Origin: Hemicordylus capensis
Lineage: Eukaryota; Chordata; Lepidosauria; Squamata; Cordylidae
Assembly: GCF_027244095.1 (NCBI RefSeq)
Contig: NC_069669.1
Span: 9,822,501-9,886,500, forward strand
Direction: 5' to 3'
DNA length: 64,000 nt
Shown here piece after piece: positions 9,201 to 18,700 of the stretch. A program made the position numbers and the translations under genes. Position 1 is the first letter of the stretch. Every line of letters begins with the position of its first letter. Below the pieces are notes generated by a model. That model did no database searches, was not told the DNA's origin, and saw only the letters and a list, made by a program, of their open reading frames with translations.

Positions 9201-11489
9201 CGTTCTGGTTCAACATTATATAATTCATTTTTCTCATGAAAGTTGTGTGGTTCTTATTTCATATATTTTTTCCATTAAAGTTGTATATTAGTATTCTCAT
9301 AGTTATTATATTGATATTGTCATGAATATATTTTTGATATTCTTCATACGTTATGAGCACTGTGACTTCTTCCTTTCCCCCATAGCTTCTGGGGCAGGAT
9401 CAGGGCTGGGTTAACTGGTGGGCAGAGGGAATTTTCCAGCTTCTGCTCACATCGGGTCTTGTGTTTGCTTAGTACGCTGGACGAGGAAGGCTGGGCAAAG
9501 CTTCAGAAGCAGCTCCAGGAATTCACACGCAACACACAGGTAAAAACGCTCGGGTTACACAGCAGGCCAAGGGTGACTGGGGCACACCCCAGAGTGTGTG
9601 GGGCACTGCTGCCTAGACTTTGGCCCCGAGGTCTGGTCAGAACGATGCCACTGGGGCCAAGCCGGCCTCCTCCCTCGCCTAGATACAACCGTGTGAATAA
9701 CCCTCTGGCTTCCGTGCTTCTTCGGTTGCTTTCCCACCACCGCAGGAGGAGCTGGAGAAGGAGAGGAGTCAGCTGCTGGCCCGGGCCACCGTGGCGGAAG
9801 AACAGCTGGCTGAACTGCAGGAGTATGTGGATAAGCACCTTGTGAGGTAGGGCCCACGGCCCTTTATAGCTTCCGGATCTTGGGAGTCGGGGGGAGTAGC
9901 TGGGCTCCTTAAGGAGTCGATAGGATGTGAGGAATGGCGAGCTCACCCATCAGGTCTTGCCACGTCTCAACCTTGGAACCCGTGCCTGATAGTAAGGCAC
10001 AGTGTTCCCTCTAACAGGGATTCCCAGATGTGGTGGACTACAATCCCCAGAATCCCCAGCTGCAATGGCTTTTGCTTGGGGATTCTGGGAGTTGTAGTCC
10101 ACCACGGCTGGGAATCCCCGTTAGAGGGAACACTGGTAGGGAAGTTCACATGATCAACATTCAGGGTAGGAGGAAGCTCCTACCCAAGTTCAAGAGCTGC
10201 GTGTGCTCCCGTTTGCTGACGGTGTGTCAGTTAAAAACAAGATGGGAGGAGAGCTCCAGGGGAAGAGAGCCCCTGGTGGCGCAGTGGTAAAACTGCCGCC
10301 CTGTAACCAGAAGGTTGCAAGATCGATCCTGACCAGGGGCTCAAGGTTGACTCAGCCTTCCATGCTTCTGAGGTCGGTAAAATGAGTACCTAGAATGTTG
10401 GGGGGCAATATGCTAAATCATTGTAAACCACTTAGAGAGCTTTCAGCTATAGAGCGGTATATAAATGTAAGTGCTATTGCTATCTCTGGTACCCTGCTGA
10501 GCAAAGAGGAACCTTTTTAAAGTGGTGATTTTCTTAGAGCAGGGGGGGAGCAACCGGCCCTATCCATCCCTAGCACAGCGTTCCTCCAGTGGCTATTGCT
10601 GGTGTCTCTCTTAAGTTTCCTTTTTTAGATTGTGAGCCCTTTGGAAACAGGGAGCCATTTCATTTATTTATTCTTATTTCTCTTGTGTAAACTGCTTTGG
10701 GAACTTTGGTTGAAAAGTGGTAGATAAATATTCCGTGTAGTACAGCTGGTCTTCTGGTAGCAAACATGAATTGTGCCCTTTGCAAAGCAGGTTCCAGCCT
10801 GGTTTGCATTCAAATTGAAGACTATGTGTGTTAGCACTGTGAGATATTCCCCTTAAGGGATGGGCCCATAGGTCAATGGGACAACATCTTCATTTATGCA
10901 TGCAGAAGACTCCAAGTTCCCTTCCTGGCATCTCCAAGACGGGGCTGAGAGAGACTCCTGCCTGCAGTCCTGGAGAAGCTGCTGCCAGTCTGTGTAGACA
11001 ATACTGAACTAGACAGACCAAGGGTCTGACTCAGTAGAAGGCAGCTTCCTAAGGTCAGAGGCAGGGAGCTGGATTGTGAGGTAAGCCCCTGCTAGGTACG
11101 AGAAGTGCACCCAATTCTGCCCCCAGCTTCAGAATGAGGTATAGGAAATGTCTACCCCGTTGGGGCTTGAGGGACGAGCAGGTTCCCCACCTCCAACCTT
11201 GCTTTTAACGATTACACAATCAGCAAACGGGTGCACGTATAGCTCCCGAATTAGGCTGCTCCTACCTGGACATTGATTGTGTAAGCTGCCCTAGTGTGTC
11301 TGGACTGATCCTGTCCCTGAAATGGGTGGATTGCTCTTTCTCTTCTCCTCTCCATACTGCAGGTACAAACAAGAGATCTTGAGGCTGAGAAAACTCATGG
11401 GAACAGAGGGTTCCCGTGCCTTTAGCGCCGGGGGGTCCGATGCCCCACTGATTTTGAAAGCCAAAAGGAATTTCAGCAACGAAACATAG
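91..11489 (+). CDS. CCDC78: CCDC78 coiled-coil protein, last 12 coding exons (5' end outside window)
   Basis: CCDC78 is a coiled-coil protein linked in other vertebrates to the deuterosome and centriole amplification in multiciliated cells; that role is family knowledge. Twelve exons (91-270, 950-1123, 1462-1512, 2282-2370, 3045-3123, 3618-3725, 5760-5971, 6137-6311, 7478-7521, 9473-9539, 9746-9846, 11363-11489) join in one frame with GT-AG introns and compatible phases, giving 468 residues and a TAG at 11487-11489. Recognition rests on segments matching remembered human CCDC78: AENSRLQLQLKEL, the block around LAGAARGYKKRLQNLVKRH, LDEEGWAKLQKQL and RYKQEILRLRKL. Nearly the whole product is charged heptad-like helix. 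The start codon and N-terminal exons lie left of the window. The gene is convergent with ANTKMT. Two of its splice sites abut SINEs. Confidence 0.93.
441..745 (+). mobile_element. 5S rRNA-tRNA composite SINE
   Basis: Its head reads GAGAGCTG, followed by a 5S-like GCTAAGCAGGGTC and TTTGAATGG. The tRNA-like body then ends in TCTGACTCGGTAGAAGGCAG. It lies in a CCDC78 intron. Confidence 0.8.
950..1123 (+). CDS. CCDC78: CCDC78 exon
   Basis: A pyrimidine-rich tract and TTTTGCAG precede 950, and the donor GTATGAG follows 1123. It has 58 codons, phase 0, beginning VTKNEELSVELLNL and ending VHRLSARKVK. Confidence 0.9.
1462..1512 (+). CDS. CCDC78: CCDC78 micro-exon, 17 codons
   Basis: A 51-base exon between the acceptor CCATTAG and the donor GTGAGT. 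It encodes PEDVVASEHERQKLEKS and keeps phase 0. Confidence 0.85.
1777..1960. mobile_element. Palindromic DNA element (family P), copy 1
   Basis: A near-symmetrical inverted repeat centred near 1863, with arms around AGGTTCAGTGTGGGTTACCA and CCATGCCAAGGTGG. Relatives are at 41060-41182 and 53331-53524. Confidence 0.7.
2282..2370 (+). CDS. CCDC78: CCDC78 exon
   Basis: The acceptor is CTCCCTTCAG and the donor is GTGAGTGAGG. It has 89 bases and ends in phase 2. It encodes a helix including EEIEKMKEMYNSQQQKLEER. Confidence 0.9.
2557..2700. mobile_element. hAT-type miniature element
   Basis: Terminal repeats CAGTGTGCCCTGTAACAGGG and its near-complement frame an inverted ACTACAACTCC core. The flanks are ctggggaa and ctggggac, a 7/8 target duplication. 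It sits inside an older related element. Confidence 0.75.
2876..3041. mobile_element. Two SINE fragments abutting a CCDC78 acceptor
   Basis: 2876-2995 is the body of the SINE on the minus strand. 2996-3041 is a 5S-SINE head on the plus strand (GAGAGCTGGTCTTGTGG to GTCCCCTTTG), which stops at the splice acceptor of the exon at 3045. Confidence 0.75.
3045..3123 (+). CDS. CCDC78: CCDC78 exon with SINE-derived acceptor region
   Basis: The exon takes up phase 2 and encodes VAMGKELQEAKKAIRNTQ and onward, then meets the donor GTAAGAG. Its acceptor (TACAG, ending at 3044) directly follows about 45 bases that match the head of the local 5S-derived SINE, so the pyrimidine tract is SINE sequence. Confidence 0.88.
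3124..3617. other. CCDC78 intron without recognised repeat
   Basis: Mostly unique sequence with a short G-run near 3147. No conserved motif seen. Confidence 0.5.
3618..3725 (+). CDS. CCDC78: CCDC78 exon
   Basis: It has 36 codons between CTCTCAG and GTGAGC, phase 0. It contains AENSRLQLQLKEL, the segment closest to the remembered human protein. Confidence 0.92.
4311..4645 (-). mobile_element. BovB/RTE LINE 3' fragment inside CR1
   Basis: The minus-strand translation has YFGHIMQR, GKVEGKRRSGRPAARWMDSI and VAKSQHRLDGT, the BovB C-terminus. It ends in a tail like that of the tRNA-Sauria SINEs of this window. Confidence 0.85.
4667..4802. mobile_element. hAT miniature with exact 8-bp target duplication
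   Basis: Its ends are CAGGGATTC and GAATCCCTG, flanked on both sides by ATCCAGTT (4659-4666 and 4803-4810). It is inserted in the CR1 copy. Confidence 0.9.
5760..5971 (+). CDS. CCDC78: CCDC78 exon
   Basis: The acceptor is TGTTTCCAG and the donor GTAGGGG; 212 bases, ending in phase 2. It includes SREEQLAGAARGYKKRL and RHESLLIAYR, matching the SREQQLARAARSYHKRL region of human CCDC78. Confidence 0.93.
6137..6311 (+). CDS. CCDC78: CCDC78 exon with donor overlapped by a SINE
   Basis: The acceptor is GGGGCAG. The exon encodes MQREQIRSLGGKEMEPG and onward, ending GQLYELQMK. The donor GTAGGAAC at 6312 runs straight into a minus-oriented SINE whose end reads TAGGAAC, so all but the first intronic base can be SINE-derived. 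Confidence 0.9.
6313..6510 (-). mobile_element. tRNA-type SINE overlapping a CCDC78 donor
   Basis: It starts TAGGAACCTAGGAAGCTGCC, one base after the exon ending at 6311, and runs through the standard SINE body in minus orientation. Confidence 0.8.
6512..6950 (-). mobile_element. 5S-tRNA SINE interrupted by a hAT miniature (6582-6706)
   Basis: The SINE body and 5S head flank an inverted-repeat element with ends CAGGGCTGTAC and GTACAGCCCTTG. The inner element lies in the GTCTACAC position of the SINE. Confidence 0.75.
6953..7166 (+). mobile_element. tRNA-Sauria SINE (BovB-like tail)
   Basis: It contains GGTTGCCGGTTTGAATCCC (B-box), GATATAGGAAG and a 3' end CGACTTGATGGCACACTT followed by GACCTTTACC. 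Confidence 0.78.
7323..7350. repeat. (GTT)n microsatellite
   Basis: About nine GTT units in a CCDC78 intron. Confidence 0.9.
7478..7521 (+). CDS. CCDC78: CCDC78 exon, 44 bases
   Basis: A short exon between TTCTCTTGCAG and GTGAGTA. It encodes IQFSDNAGLGTSAP and ends in phase 2. Confidence 0.82.
7872..8196 (+). mobile_element. 5S rRNA-tRNA composite SINE
   Basis: A full-length copy with a 5S-like segment TTTGGATGGGAGACTAC, followed by the tRNA-like body and the CTTCCTATGTTCCT end. Confidence 0.85.
8310..9360. other. Unassigned intronic insertion with Penelope-like tail
   Basis: The segment carries a 149-codon open frame (8318-8767) with no recognised domain, a small tandem repeat of CCCAGGGTGATCAAC near 8810-8870, and an AT-rich tail. 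CTGACGA and GAAAACG at 9168-9188 recall the hammerhead-like motif of Penelope retroelements. Identity is uncertain. Confidence 0.35.
9473..9539 (+). CDS. CCDC78: CCDC78 exon
   Basis: The acceptor is TTTGCTTAG and the donor GTAAAA. It encodes TLDEEGWAKLQKQLQEF and RNTQ, aligning with the human LDAASWAQIHQKLRDF segment. The intron before it (7522-9472) is swollen by repeats. Confidence 0.9.
9746..9846 (+). CDS. CCDC78: CCDC78 exon
   Basis: The acceptor is CACCGCAG. It encodes EELEKERSQLLARATVAEEQ and onward to YVDKHLV. The donor was set at AG/GTAGGG (9847) because only this joins to RYKQEILRLRKL in the next exon. Confidence 0.9.
10000..10135. mobile_element. hAT-type miniature element
   Basis: Long terminal inverted repeats beginning CAGTGTTCCCTCTAACAGGG. 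The flanks gtaaggca and gtagggaa match at 6 of 8 bases. Confidence 0.8.
10262..10485 (+). mobile_element. tRNA-derived SINE, second family
   Basis: It has an A-box-like GTGGCGCAGTGGTAAAAC and a B-box-like GGTTGCAAGATCGATCC, then ACTCAGCC and a TATAAATGTAAGTGCTATTG tail. Confidence 0.75.
10490..10738 (+). repeat. L2-like LINE 3' end
   Basis: It carries GATTGTGAGCCCTTTGG and TTGAAAAGTGGTAGATAAAT, shared with 25.9-26.05, 42.6-42.85 and 52.66-52.74 kb. The LINE clade is inferred. Confidence 0.55.
10742..11053 (+). mobile_element. 5S rRNA-tRNA composite SINE
   Basis: A diverged full-length copy just upstream of an inverted-repeat relic (11060-11290) in the last CCDC78 intron. Confidence 0.8.
11363..11489 (+). 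CDS. CCDC78: CCDC78 terminal coding exon
   Basis: The acceptor is CATACTGCAG. It encodes YKQEILRLRKLMGTEGSRAF and onward to KRNFSNET, followed by TAG. Confidence 0.93.
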
Positions 11490-11725
11490 TCTCGGCAGCG
11501 CCAGCTTCGGAAGGGGTGGCCTGGATCATCCTTGGCGTCTGGGTCCGGACGGCGACTGGACTACATCGGTGGGTGGGTCTGTCCCTCAAAGAGGATGCTC
11601 AAAACCATCAGCTCCTCGCCTTCCAGAAACTATTTGTGCTTTTAATTTCTTAACGCTGCCCTTTCTTCAAGGAGCTCAGGGTGGCAGAGAAGTGTTTCTC
11701 CCCCTGCCCATTTTATTGTATTTAC
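11490..11725 (+). other. CCDC78: Probable CCDC78 3' UTR
   Basis: Repeat-free sequence after the stop codon. No AATAAA or ATTAAA is visible before the foldback insertion at 11726, so the poly(A) site may use a variant signal or lie in or beyond the transposon. Confidence 0.45.
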
Positions 11726-13678
11726 TACGGATGTGCAAAAAATTTCGGGCACAGAACGATCTGTGCCCGAAACGAACAATTTCGGGTGATTCGGGGCCGA
11801 ACCGAATCACCCCCGATGTCCCCCAATATTTTTCGGGCACGAGCCGAATCACCCGAATTTCGGGCACGAAAAATTCGGGTGATTCGGTTCACGGTTGATT
11901 TTTGGTGAATTTTTAAAGTTTTAGTGACTTTGGGGCAGTTCGGGGGCATAGCATGGGATCTGGGCAAAAGGAGTGGGGTGGGGTGGTAGTGCCTAATGGG
12001 TGCAGGCTGCCACCCCAATTTCAGGGGGATTGGGCCAAGGGCTGATTTTTGGTAAATTTCTGAAAATTTCATGTCTTTGGGGCAGATTGGGGCAGAAAGT
12101 GGGGCCTGGGGCAGAATAGTGGGGTGGGGTGGTAGTGCCTCATGGGTGGAGGCTACCACCCCAATTTCAGGGGGTTTGGACAAAGGGCTGATTTTTTGAG
12201 AATTTTTGAAGTTTTAGTGACTTTGGGGCAGTTTGGGGGCAGAAAGTGGATCTGCCCCAAAATAGTGGGGTGGGGTGGTAGTGCCTAATGGGTGGAGGCT
12301 ACCACCCCCATTTCAGGGGGATTGGGCAGAGGGCTGATTTTTTGAGAATTTTTGAAGTTTGGGTGTCTTTGGGGCAGATTGGGGGCAGAAAGTGGATCTG
12401 CCCCAAAGGAGTGGGGTGGGCTGGTAGATAGTGCCTAATGGCTGGAGGCTACCACCCATCCCCAATTTAAGAGTGATTGGGCAGAGGGGGGAATTATGGT
12501 GAATTTATTTTTATGAGGTTTGTCTTCATAAGGTGAAGTGTGCTAAACTGATTACTTCCTCATATTCATAGTAAGTGTGAAAAAGTGAAAGTGGGGTCAT
12601 GAGAGTTGTTTAATTGAAAAAATATCTCATTTGCTATGATAGAATGAGAATTCACACCTCAGAAAAAACTTCTGAGGTGTGAATTCTCATTCTATCATAG
12701 CAAATGAGATATTTTTTCAATTAAACAACTCTCATGACCCCACTTTCACTTTTTCACACTTTCCTTTACTATGAATAATATGAGGAAGTAATCAGTTTAG
12801 CACACTTCACCTTATGAAGACAAACCTCATAAAAATAAATTCACCAAAATTCCCCCCTCTGCCCAATCACTCTTAAATTGGGGATGGGTGGTAGCCTCCA
12901 GCCATTAGGCACTATCTACCAGCCCACCCCACTCCTTTGGGGCAGATCCACTTTCTGCCCCCAATCTGCCCCAAAGACACCCAAACTTCAAAAATTCTCA
13001 AAAAATCAGCCCTCTGCCCAATCCCCCTGAAATGGGGGTGGTAGCCTCCACCCATTAGGCACTACCACCCCACCCCACTATTTTGGGGCAGATCCACTTT
13101 CTGCCCCCAAACTGCCCCAAAGTCACTAAAACTTCAAAAATTCTCAAAAAATCAGCCCTTTGTCCAAACCCCCTGAAATTGGGGTGGTAGCCTCCACCCA
13201 TGAGGCACTACCACCCCACCCCACTATTCTGCCCCAGGCCCCACTTTCTGCCCCAATGACATGAAATTTTCAGAAATTTACCAAAAATCAGCCCTTGGCC
13301 CAATCCCCCTGAAATTGGGGTGGCAGCCTGCACCCATTAGGCACTACCACCCCACCCCACTCCTTTTGCCCAGATCCCATGCTATGCCCCCGAACTGCCC
13401 CAAAGTCACTAAAACTTTAAAAATTCACCAAAAATCAGGATTTTGCCCAATCTGCCTGAAATTGGGGTGGTAGACTCTACCCATTGGGCACTACCACCCC
13501 ACCCCAAAATTTTGCCCCTGGGCCCCTTTTTACCCCCCCAAATCGATTCGGATTAAATCCGAATCCGAACCGAATCAAGGGTGATTCGGGTGACCCAGAT
13601 TCGGGCACAAAACAGAACAGGGGTGATTTGGTTCGGGTCCGAGCCGAATCACCCGAAATCCCGAATTGCACACCCCTA
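11726..13678. mobile_element. hAT-like foldback element, 1,953 bp
   Basis: Terminal repeats TACGGATGTGCA and TGCACACCCCTA are bounded by an exact 8-bp duplication, GTATTTAC (11718-11725, 13679-13686). The arms 11897-12664 and 12670-13437 are about 98-99% identical by eye, differing by a few substitutions and short indels. Each arm holds tandem units of about 146 bp (GGGGTGGTAGTGCCTAATGG); the right arm has one more unit. The outer segments are rich in CGGGTGATTCGG. No transposase frame is seen. Confidence 0.88.
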
Positions 13679-13857
13679 GTATTTACCAGAATCCAAGACT
13701 ATGTTTCCCCCAAGTTTTTTGATACCAGAAACTGGGAGGTTGTCTTGAATTCAGCGTCTTCTTCCTTCCGAGTAAATGCAGTTACAACCTGTATTTAACC
13801 TCTGCTTTTTAAGGGGGTCTTCTTAAATTCAGAGTCGTCTTCGATCCAAGTAAATAC
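13679..13857. mobile_element. Short element with GTATTTAC ends (family T)
   Basis: It starts GTATTTACCAGAATCCAAGA and ends GTAAATAC, with internal TAAATTCAGAGTCGTC. Relatives are at 26184-26480, 33956-34147 and 43022-43188. The foldback inserted at its left end. Confidence 0.6.
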
Positions 13858-13909
13858 AGTATCTTCAAAACAGCCCTGTGAGGTAGGCTAGTTGGGGAAG
13901 CAGGGAGTA

Positions 13910-14035
13910 AGCCCAAGGTTTTCCAGATGTTGTTGACTACAACTCCCATAATCCCCAAGCAAAAGCCATTGCAGCTGAGGATTCTGGGAGTTGTAGTCCG
14001 CAACATCTGGGAAACCTTGTTAGAGGGAACACTGC
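13910..14035. mobile_element. hAT-type miniature element, left end lost
   Basis: An inverted ACTACAACTCCCATAATCC core with the right terminal repeat TTAGAGGGAACACTG. The left terminal repeat is truncated. Confidence 0.65.
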
Positions 14036-14504
14036 CCGCTGATCTTCATGGTGGACCCAGGATTTTAACCCAGAGCTCCCAGCCCAGGTCAGACACTCTG
14101 TCTACCATAATGTACAAGCTCGGGTACCAGACCAAAGCGGCTCGCTCCCCATCCACAAGGCCTTTCCCCCGCTATCTTACTCCAAACACCTTTCATTCGT
14201 TGAAGTTCAGATGCCGATGACAAATTCCACTGCAGAGTTGATGCTCACCGGATGGCTATTTCAAGCAATCCTGCACAAGCGAAGACTGAAGGTACTACCA
14301 TATGGATAAAGGAGAGCTGTTCTTATGACCATTAACCGGGAGCCTTCGGGCGCTGTGTGCCCTCCTGGTTCTCAGCCATGTGTGAGTTAAAAGCTAAGTC
14401 AGAGGAGGGGGAAGTGATTGTGTACGAGGCGGGCGTAGGCTCCGATGATGTCGTCCGACCCAGCATGGTGCCAAGGTAGGAGGAAATAATAATAATAATG
14501 ATAA

Positions 14505-14650
14505 TTCGATTTCTATACCGCCCTTCCAAAAATGGCTCAGGGCGGTTTACAAAGAGAAACAACAAACAAATAAGATGGCTCCCTGTCCCCAAAGGGCTCA
14601 CATTCTAAAAAGAAACTTAAGACACACACCAGCAACGGTCACTGGAAATG
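14505..14650 (-). repeat. LINE 3' tail
   Basis: It carries TATACCGCCCTTCCAAAAAT and GGCTCAGGGCGGTTTAC, recurring LINE-end motifs of this window. Confidence 0.5.
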
Positions 14651-14777
14651 CTGTTGGAGCCTGTGGTCGCCTCCCATATGATCACTTTCCCTTCTCCGAT
14701 CTATCTTTTAACTCACACACAGCCAAAAATCAGGAGAGTGCACAGCTCCTAGAAGTGTAAGAACATCCCTTCTATTG

Positions 14778-14914
14778 CAGGCCTGCTCGACTTTGGCCCC
14801 CTCAGCTGTTTTTGGACTACAACTCCCAGAATCCCCAGCCACAGTGGCCAATAGCCAGGGATTATGGAAGCTGTAAGCCAACATCTGCAGGAGGGCCGAA
14901 GTTGAGCAGCCCTT
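14778..14914. mobile_element. hAT miniature with exact target duplication
   Basis: It starts CAGGCCTGCTCGACTT and is flanked by TTCTATTG on both sides (14770-14777 and 14915-14922). It lies between CCDC78 and ANTKMT. Confidence 0.82.
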
Positions 14915-15182
14915 TTCTATTGGGTATAATTTCCAGCACTTGAGAGCCTGACTTTTATTTTTAAAGTAGCAGCTCATTCAGTAGTTCCCAAACTCTAGGC
15001 TGTCACACACAGATTTACCACCCCACTGAGAACTAGTTCTCAGATGAAGCTGCCCACCATAATATCACAAACACAGATCAGTTTTTTAAAAAGTGTTGTT
15101 GTTGGAGTCTGTTACAAATAAATTAAACCAAACATGTACAATGAACAAATTAGTCTGTCCAATCTTTTGGCAAAAGGCTTCT

Positions 15183-15302
15183 CAAACTCAGCTCCCCAGA
15201 CCTTGCTGGACCACAAGTCCCATCCTCTCCAGGCACCATGGCCAAAAGGGAACTTGGGAGTTGTAGTCCAACAGGGTCTGGGGACACAAGGTCGAGAACC
15301 TC
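15183..15302. mobile_element. hAT-type miniature relic
   Basis: An inverted ACCACAAGTCCCAT and TTGGGAGTTGTAGTCC core, flanked by CTCAAACTC and GGTCGAGAACC. Confidence 0.6.
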
Positions 15303-15546
15303 GGAGTCGGTTCTAGGGAGTTTCCAGAACTGGTTTCCTTGCTAAGCAGGATTCTCACTGGAGGGAAGCTCAGACCATGTGACTTCTCCTGGCAAATCAC
15401 CTCACTGTTCTCTCCTCCTACCTTGGAGAAACCCCTTAAGGAGCTGTGAAGTTCCGCCATAGAAACAGGCACATCTAGCCTCCCCAAAGAGGCCAAAGCA
15501 AAACTCCTGTTTTCTACAAACCGTAGACTCCCAAGCTGACCAGTTC

Positions 15547-15735
15547 TCAGACTGGGCTTTCATTTGGTTTGTCCTGCTCGGCTTGCCGTACAAGCTTGAT
15601 ATCGTAGGCCCAGGCTCGGCTCACACCCTCGCCAGCCAAGCTGGTGGGTGTCCAGTTGGGGAGAGGGAAGCGTCCGGCGACCACACGGGCCTCATCTGGA
15701 AGTTCCAGGAGCAGCTTTCTTTCCAGAAGAGGCAA
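15547..15735 (-). CDS. ANTKMT: ANTKMT terminal coding exon
   Basis: It encodes [19 protein letters not shown] to DKPNESPV and TGA. It has a strong pyrimidine-rich acceptor (TTCTTTTCCAG). Confidence 0.95.
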   Translation of the reverse strand: MPLLERKLLLELPDEARVVAGRFPLPNWTPTSLAGEGVSRAWAYDIKLVRQAEQDKPNESPV

Positions 15736-18700
15736 CTGGAAAAGAAAAGGAAGCAAAGAGGCTGCATTGTTAAGGGTGGACATTTCTTCTTCTGAACACT
15801 GGATTCATCAATCTGGAATGGATACTAGCCACGGGTTCTCCCCACACGGTCAACACCGAGATGAGAGTCATCACTTTTAAATAAAGAAGCCAATATTCCT
15901 TTATACCAGGTCTGCTCAACTTCGGCCCTCCTGCAGATGTTGGCCTACAATTCCCATAATTCCTGGCTATGGCTGAGAATTATGGGAGTTGTAGTCCAAA
16001 AACAGCTGGGGGGCCTAAGTTGAGCAGGCCTGCTTTATACTGAGTCCCTCCTGGGAGGGATCTGTACCTGCTAAAAGTGTCCGGTGAATGGCTAGTCGCA
16101 AGCCTGGTTTAAATCGCCTTGCTGTCCTGTGGCCCTAAATATTCCCTTGCCCTGGATAGATATTCCTGCATCTAAAACAAAACTCTCTCCTCCCACACCA
16201 GTCCCCGGAGGAACATTATACTTACCACACTTGGCGCCAGGAATACAGTTACACTTGTACAGTCAGACAGATTCACCTTTAAAAAAAAGAAACACACGCT
16301 CTTAAGAACATAAATGCAGCCCTGCTGGATCAGGATCAAAATCTATCTAGTCTAGCATCCTGTTTCACACAGTGGCCCACCAAGTTCCTCTTAGAAGCCC
16401 ACAGGCAAGAGCTGAGGGCATGCGCTCTCTCCTACAGCTACTCCCCTGCCACTGGTATTTAGAGGCATCTTGCCTCTGAGGCTGGAGGTGGCTTATAGCC
16501 ACCAGACTAGTAGCCATTGATAGACCTGTCCTCCATGAATTTATCTAGACCCCTCTTAAAGCCATCCAGGCTGCTGGCAGCCACCACATCCTGTGGCAGA
16601 GAATTCCACAAGCTGATTATGCGCTGTGTGAAAAAGTACTTCCCTTGCCTCCTAAGGCGACAGCAAGGTTGTACAATTGATACATAGGACAACTGGTTAA
16701 CCTGGTACAATGCCTGAGGCCTGACATTCAATACCTAGCATCTTTGATTTAAAAAGACCCGCAGTTACTGGTAAAAAACCTTTCTTGTGTGTCCTATCAC
16801 GACACCCAGATCCTCAACACCCTCCCCCAGGAGCCTTGGTCACACCTTCCAAAGATCTTCTCGGAAGTAAGACACCTCCCCGTAGCACCCGGCCTTCCAG
16901 GCACGATAGTTAGACAGTCTCAACAGCCAGGGATTGAGTTCGTAGCCAACTGCGGGCCTGAAGCCCCGTCTGTAGGCCTCTAGGACCTGGAAGCACAGTC
17001 GGAGTACCACATTATTACCCGAAGTGACGGAGCTGTGGTGAAGGTTAAGTTGTGCCGTCGAGTCGGTGTCGACTCCTGGCAACCACAGAGCCCTGTGGTT
17101 TTCTTGGTAGAATACAGGAGGGGTTGACCATTGCCTCCTCCTGCGCAGTATGAGATGATACCTTCCAGCATCTTCCTATATCGCTGCTACCCGATATAGG
17201 AGTTTCCTATAGTCTGGGAAACATACCAGCGGGGATTCGAATCGGCAACCTCTTGCTCCCTCAGCAAGTTATTCCCCCGCTGTGCCATTAGGTGGTAGGT
17301 CCACTAAAAAGCACATCGCACAGGGGCGTAGGAAGCTGCCAAGGGCGGGGACAGGGTTCGGCTCGCAGCCCCCTCACCAACGGAAAGTCAGAGCGCTCTG
17401 GCCACGCCCCCTGTGTTGACATCACACGCAGGGGGAGTGGCCAGTGTCGGGAATGGGGCGCTCAGCCCTCTTTCTCCCCAGTCAGTGCTGTGTGCCAACC
17501 TCTCAAGAGGCTGAGGAGAGAGCTCTCAGCCGGGCTGGGACGCAGCTCTGACTGGGGAGAGACGGGGCTCAGCACCCCATCCCCGCCACGCCCCCCCCGC
17601 GTCTGATGTCGATGCAGGGGGCGTGGCCACCACCCCATCCTCCCTAGTCAGGGCTTGGATCCAGTGCTGACTGGTGTGGGGGTTTCATTCTCTGCCTTGC
17701 TGGGAGTGAGGGAGGGAGAGAAGCCCCCAGCCAGTCAGCACCAGAAGGAAGCACCAGCTGGGCTGGGGAGGGGCAGGGCTGGGTGAGGGAGGAGGCAAAG
17801 GGGTGCCTTGGCAGCCCCACCAGACCCCGGTAGCCCAGGGACAAGGGGGCTTGTCCCCTCTTACTCCATCGTCCCCAAACCCCTGACATCAAAGGATACT
17901 ATTTGTATCTCCAAGTGGACACTGCTGGCCCCCTGGAATCCCACATTCAAGCGACCCCCCGTTCTTACTATTCTGCCGTCTCCTGACCCCAAATCCACCA
18001 TCTTCCCAGAGCGTCCTTTCAGGAGCAACATCACGTTCTCCACTTGCTGGGCACTTGCGGGGACATACGGCACCTGGAACGAAGGAGCACAGGAACATTG
18101 GAAGCTGCCATATGCTGAGTCAGACCCTTGGTCCATTTAGCTCATTATTGTCTACCCAGACTGGCAGCAGCATCTCCAAGGTTGCAGGCAGGAGTCTCTC
18201 TCAGCCCTATCTTGGAGATGCCACCAGGAAAGGAACTTGGAACCTAGATTTGTTTGTTTGTTTGACATATTTTTTATACTGCCCAAAACTTACGTCTCTG
18301 GGTGGTTTACAACAAGATAAAAACAGAAAGTAACACATTAGTTAAAAACAAAAAATTTAGAACACAACAATTTAAAATTTAAGATGCTCTTCCCAGAGTG
18401 GCTCCATCCCGAGGGGAATATCTTCCAGTGCTCACATTTCTAGTCTCCCTTTTATATGCAACCAGGGCAGACCCTGCTTAGCTAAGGGGAAGAGGAAGAG
18501 TCCCTTCTCGAGACCTTAAAATGTGACTACTTGTTAGTAAGCATGATTAGACTGACTCAGTTGAAGATTCGAACATATGAAGTGCCTTATACTAATAGGA
18601 CTACTGGTTTATAAAACTATGCATGGTGTGGAGAGAAAGATGTTTTTCACCCTTTCTCACAACACTAAAATTGGGTCATCCGATGAAAATGATGGCCAGG

